A stretch of 9,114 bases of DNA. It comes from Nitrospinota bacterium (GTDB lineage: Bacteria > Nitrospinota > Nitrospinia > UBA9942). A program made the translations under genes and the position numbers. The stretch is from contig JACRGN010000164.1 of the NCBI GenBank assembly GCA_016234205.1, forward strand, positions 1 to 9,114. Reading direction: 5' to 3'. This document shows, piece after piece, positions 5,947 through 9,114 of the stretch. The notes beneath the pieces were generated by a model. It was not told the DNA's origin and searched no databases. It saw nothing but the letters and a program-made list of their open reading frames with translations. Every line of letters begins with the position of its first letter. The stretch's first letter is position 1.

Positions 5947-8629
5947 AACCGGCTGCTGGTGTTTTTATTTTGGGTATAGTAATAGTAAAAGTAGTCCCTC
6001 TATTCACTTTGCTATTTACCTCTATTCTTCCCCCAAGCCTTTCTATTATGCCATAGCTGACAGACAGACCGAGCCCTGTTCCTGTCCCAACATCTTTAGT
6101 TGTAAAGAACGGGTCAAATATCCTGCTCAAGTTCTCTTGCGGGATGCCTATTCCGGTATCCGATATAGCCACAACAAGCTCATCTCTTTCTTCCATACTT
6201 TTTATTGTCAGGATGCCGCCGCTGTCAGTAATTGCCTGTATTGCATTGATAATTACATTAAGAATGACCTGCTGTAAATGGTTATAATCCAGTATAAATT
6301 TTTTGCTGTTCGTATTTAAGTCAAGTTTTAATTCTAAATTTCTCTCCCTTATTTTATATTCAACCAATTTCAGAGTCTCTGTGATTATCTCATCAAGGTT
6401 GTGAGGGGAGAATTCAAATTGGTGCTCCTTTGCAAAATCAAGCAGATTTCTTATAACAGATTCTATTCTGTTCAGCCCCTTTTCCAAAAGGGGGATGTAT
6501 CTCTTTCTGACATCCTCATCATTTCCATCGGTATTTAGTGTCCTTAAACAATTTTGCATCCCCCCCAATGGATTATTTATTTCATGGGCTATTCCTGTTG
6601 ATAGCTGTCCTATTGCAGCGAGCTTCTCTGTCCTGTTCATCTGATGCTGTATCCTCTTCTGTTCTGTAATATCCCTTGCGATTCCAAGCAGATCTGTTAT
6701 ATTGCCACTTTCATCACTTAGGGGTGACGAGCTTATAACTACATTTCTTATTTCACCCTTCTTATTGAAAATTTCAACCTCGTATATCTGTTTTATGCCG
6801 TCTTTTATTGACCTGTTGAACCTTTTGCCTTCATGTTTTGGTGCAAGGATACTGAATATTGACTGCCCTATAAGCTCATCCTTTTTATAGCCCCAGTCTT
6901 CAATCTTTTGATTTAGGTAAGTAAATGTTCCGTCTCTGTTTACTATGTATATGACATCATTGGCATTTTCTAAAAGGTTCTGCAGATAGTCTTTTGTCTC
7001 TTTAATCTCCTTTGTCCTGTCCTCTATCATTTTCTCTAAATGCTCACTGTATTCCTTTAATTCTTTCTCCATCTTCTTTTTGACTGTAACATCCCTTACG
7101 ATCATTACTGAGCCTATAGTTTTTTCTCCTGCCTTTATAGATGTGGCAACTATCTCAACCGTCTTTTCCCCTAATGTGGATGTTGTAAACCAGGGCATTT
7201 TATCAGGCTGTTTTATTAGTTCTCCCACCCTCTCAGGCCTTCCATGGCAGGGGAATATGCTTTTTTCAATGATATGTTTCTTGTTTACTCCAAGTATCTC
7301 TTCGGCAGCAGAATTTACTATTATGACCTTATTCTCATCATCTGCCACAATAATCCCATCCCATACGCTAAGTAATATGCTCTCTAATTTATTCTTTTCT
7401 TCTGACAATTTGCTGTAAAGCCCTGTCAATCTTCCCGCCATCTTGTTAAATTCTGTTGCCAGAGAGGAAATCTCATCACCTGTATTTATATCTAACCTAT
7501 GCTCAAAATTTCCCTTTCCAATGAGCTCTGCCCCCTCTTTAAGGAGGAGTATAGGCTTCCCAATTTTATTTGATGCATAGATGCCAAGTGTGGAAAGGAT
7601 TGATACCATAATAATGCCGCTTAATAAGACAAGGAATAAGAGCCTGTTAATGGGAGAATAAGTCTCAACTGGATGTTGTCGGACAAATATAAACCATCTT
7701 TTCTTGCCAAAGCTCAAGTCAAAATCGTATGTAAGTTTAACAGGTGCAAAGCCTATTATAGAATCCCTTCCACCATGTGCATCATCTTTGGCAATTGCCC
7801 ATCCGGGTTTACTACTTATTATCAGGTTCATTAAATCTCTATCAATCGTATGGCTCCTTGGAGGGAATATGGGACACATTATAATTGACCCTTCAGAGTC
7901 AACTAAATTAGCATGCCCCGTTTTATCAATCTGGACATCTAATATTATCTTATAGAGGGTTTCTATTTTTAAAATGGTTTTAATAATGCCGGTTGTATTT
8001 CCATCTTCTATTACCGGGATAACTATAGTAATTAGAGGCTTTCCGTCTTTGTCATCAAAATAGACATCACTTAAATATACTTTATTGCTTTTACCTGAAA
8101 GTATATCTTTAACAATTTCTTCGTCACTCTTTTGAAACATGAGTGTATTTTGGTTTTCAGTATCAGAGGCAGCTACCGGAATTCCATTTTTGTCAGTTAC
8201 ATATATTACTATGTATTTTTCCTTGTTATGATTTTTGAACTCTTTCAGATGTTCAGATGCCTGATTGTCTAAAGAAGGGTTCGAGGATACGAGGGTTTGA
8301 GGGTTCAAGTATGTTTTTGCTTGACCCCTAGATTCCATATTTGACCTTTTAACAGCATCTCTTATATCAGGCGAGAAGGTAAGATTGTGAAGCTCATCTA
8401 TCTCTCTATGTAATATGATATTGACCTTGTCTGCGGTCTCCTTTGCAATCTCCTTAAAATTGGCACCTATGGAATTTCTTATAACCTTAGTACTGCCGAT
8501 TGATATAAGAAATATACCAAGGACTAAGGGGAGAAGCCCCACTATGACCATTGTGGAGACAAGGCTTCGCCTGATACTCTTTTTTCTTATTATTTCAATT
8601 ATGGGATTGATATATTTTTTTATGTTCAT
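5945..8629 (-). CDS. Membrane sensor histidine kinase (Cache-HAMP-PAS-PAS-HisKA-HATPase)
   Basis: This 894-residue inner-membrane kinase is the evident partner of the downstream NtrC-type regulator. A transmembrane helix (about 23-45) is followed by a large extracytoplasmic region of dCache-like character (about 46-325, with WFIFVRQHP near its end), a second helix (about 329-351) and a HAMP linker (about 352-405). Two PAS domains follow (about 412-515 and 548-660), separated by a coiled-coil stretch (518-548). The kinase core has HisKA H682 in GIAHEINNPLGG, N box NVIINAIQAI (791-800), G1 DTGIGIP (824-830), F box FDPFFTTK (838-845) and G2 GTGTGLGLS (848-856), so it should be active. PAS1 carries FPCHGRPERVGEL (459-471). 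Residues 99-118 are encoded by an 8-bp repeat array. No Shine-Dalgarno is visible at the ATG. The ligand cannot be inferred. Confidence 0.95.
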   Translation of the reverse strand: MNIKKYINPIIEIIRKKSIRRSLVSTMVIVGLLPLVLGIFLISIGSTKVIRNSIGANFKEIAKETADKVNIILHREIDELHNLTFSPDIRDAVKRSNMESRGQAKTYLNPQTLVSSNPSLDNQASEHLKEFKNHNKEKYIVIYVTDKNGIPVAASDTENQNTLMFQKSDEEIVKDILSGKSNKVYLSDVYFDDKDGKPLITIVIPVIEDGNTTGIIKTILKIETLYKIILDVQIDKTGHANLVDSEGSIIMCPIFPPRSHTIDRDLMNLIISSKPGWAIAKDDAHGGRDSIIGFAPVKLTYDFDLSFGKKRWFIFVRQHPVETYSPINRLLFLVLLSGIIMVSILSTLGIYASNKIGKPILLLKEGAELIGKGNFEHRLDINTGDEISSLATEFNKMAGRLTGLYSKLSEEKNKLESILLSVWDGIIVADDENKVIIVNSAAEEILGVNKKHIIEKSIFPCHGRPERVGELIKQPDKMPWFTTSTLGEKTVEIVATSIKAGEKTIGSVMIVRDVTVKKKMEKELKEYSEHLEKMIEDRTKEIKETKDYLQNLLENANDVIYIVNRDGTFTYLNQKIEDWGYKKDELIGQSIFSILAPKHEGKRFNRSIKDGIKQIYEVEIFNKKGEIRNVVISSSPLSDESGNITDLLGIARDITEQKRIQHQMNRTEKLAAIGQLSTGIAHEINNPLGGMQNCLRTLNTDGNDEDVRKRYIPLLEKGLNRIESVIRNLLDFAKEHQFEFSPHNLDEIITETLKLVEYKIRERNLELKLDLNTNSKKFILDYNHLQQVILNVIINAIQAITDSGGILTIKSMEERDELVVAISDTGIGIPQENLSRIFDPFFTTKDVGTGTGLGLSVSYGIIERLGGRIEVNSKVNRGTTFTITIPKIKTPAAG
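8278..8335. repeat. In-frame 8-bp repeat array with hairpin inside the kinase sensor domain
   Basis: Four 8-bp units run in register: GGTTCGAG (8278), GATACGAG (8286), GGTTTGAG (8294) and GGTTCAAG (8302). After a 10-nt spacer the inverted CTTGACCC (8320) and a degenerate CTAGATTC (8328) follow. 8300-8309 pairs with 8320-8329 over 10 bp with one mismatch; pairing beyond this is weak. The array is read through on the minus strand as kinase residues 99-118, in the N-terminal part of the extracytoplasmic domain. The layout resembles the arrays in the gaps, but here lies inside a gene. Confidence 0.7.
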
Positions 8630-8646
8630 GTAATTATAAGATTAGC

Positions 8647-8768
8647 CACGAATGAACACGAATTTCACGAATATACGAATGGCACGAATAAAAACTAAAA
8701 TTGAAAGTAAAAATATTTTCTGTAATTAGTAGTTATTCGTGTAATTTGTCCCATTCGTGTTATTCGTG
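8647..8768. repeat. Palindromic array of about 9-bp CACGAAT units upstream of the kinase
   Basis: The left arm has CACGAAT at 8647, 8657, 8666 and 8683, with the variant TACGAAT at 8674; start-to-start distances are 8-10 bp. The right arm has the reverse complement ATTCGTG at 8735, 8753 and 8762, with a decayed unit near 8744, giving a 9-bp period. The AT-rich centre includes the 10-bp palindrome AAAATATTTT (8710-8719). The element fills the gap between the deacetylase-like gene stop (8770) and the kinase start (8629), both on the minus strand, ending one base from the stop. No convincing promoter or terminator is visible in it. Confidence 0.88.
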
Positions 8769-8769
8769 T

Positions 8770-9114
8770 TCAAGTCTTTGTTCTTCCCGTGAGACTTTTT
8801 AAATGAAATACTACCGACTCTCCCAGAGCCTCTAAATTATAGCCGCCTTCAAGGACTGATACAATCCTTCCTTTGCAGACCTCATCTGCCGCTTTGCAGA
8901 TAATATCTGTTAATTTGCCAAATCCTTCGGATGTAATATTCATTGACCCAAGTGGGTCATCTATATGTGCATCAAAACCAGCAGAAATCATAATCAAATC
9001 AGGCTTATAATTGATTATCTCAGGATAAATCCTCTTTTTAAAGAGAGAAATATATTCCTTATCACCCTGCCCATGCGGCAGAGGGAAATTCATTGTAAAC
9101 CCTTCTCCATCTCC
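8770..9114 (-). CDS. Histone deacetylase/AcuC-like family hydrolase, C-terminal part (5' end outside window)
   Basis: This is the C-terminal 114 codons of a zinc-dependent deacetylase-superfamily protein; bacterial members include acetoin-utilisation AcuC and polyamine or amide hydrolases. The frame is open to the window edge, and the visible protein begins GDGEGFTMNFPLPHGQGD, the conserved segment of this family. The Met at 9093 is therefore internal, not the start. SAGFDAHIDDPLGSMNIT carries the zinc-ligand aspartate in GFDAH, and VLEGGYNLEALG carries the GGY tyrosine that assists catalysis. The DHHHGxG-type segment lies outside the window. It reads in the same direction as the kinase and ends 140 bp before it, so it may share transcription, though the repeat array lies between. 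Substrate cannot be told from this part. Confidence 0.93.
   Translation of the reverse strand, partial: GDGEGFTMNFPLPHGQGDKEYISLFKKRIYPEIINYKPDLIMISAGFDAHIDDPLGSMNITSEGFGKLTDIICKAADEVCKGRIVSVLEGGYNLEALGESVVFHLKSLTGRTKT

Noticed and set aside
5747..6277. Plus-strand open frame of 176 codons
   Set aside because: It overlaps the regulator and kinase genes antisense and shows no family motif; it is a shadow of the coding strand.
8633..8638. TATAAT on the minus strand just before the kinase start
   Set aside because: It ends 3 nt before the ATG, so transcription would begin inside the gene, and no -35 box lies at the right distance.
8680..8697. TGGCAC as a sigma-54 -24 element
   Set aside because: No GC at the -12 position at the correct spacing, and no plus-strand gene follows; TGGCAC comes from the CACGAAT units.
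8647..8768. CRISPR array
   Set aside because: Units are 7-9 bp with almost no spacers and are inverted across the centre; no cas genes are present.

Overview
The window looks like an ordinary chromosomal segment of an AT-rich, Gram-negative-type bacterium. The gene order obg-proB-proA-nadD-rsfS and the large Cache/HAMP/PAS kinase with an NtrC-type regulator fit Deltaproteobacteria, Nitrospirota or related lineages, but the sequence alone does not fix the taxon. There is no phage, plasmid, transposase, CRISPR, rRNA or tRNA signal.

Layout. Positions 1-4417 (+ strand) hold a housekeeping run: the 3' end of obg (ribosome-assembly GTPase), proB and proA (first two steps of proline synthesis), nadD (NAD synthesis), rsfS (ribosomal silencing factor, probably starting at a CTG) and, after a 120-bp gap, a DksA/TraR-family zinc-finger gene. 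Positions 4567-9114 (- strand) hold a converging set: the 3' part of a histone-deacetylase/AcuC-like hydrolase gene, then a membrane-bound sensor histidine kinase and, 10 bp after it, a sigma-54-activating NtrC-type response regulator. The last two form a clear two-component pair; the signal and target genes cannot be read from the sequence.

The most unusual content is between, and once inside, the genes. Four gaps (proB-proA, proA-nadD, dksA-regulator, deacetylase-kinase) are filled by imperfect palindromes. Each arm is a short run of tandem units, and unit length and sequence differ from gap to gap (6, 6, 8 and about 9 bp). A related structure with four 8-bp units lies in frame inside the kinase sensor domain, and a different 20-bp inverted repeat supplies the end and stop codon of rsfS. 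The three genes whose start codons directly follow such an array (proA, nadD, kinase) lack a visible Shine-Dalgarno sequence, while the other four complete genes have one. No new protein system was found; the repeat architecture is what deserves a second look.
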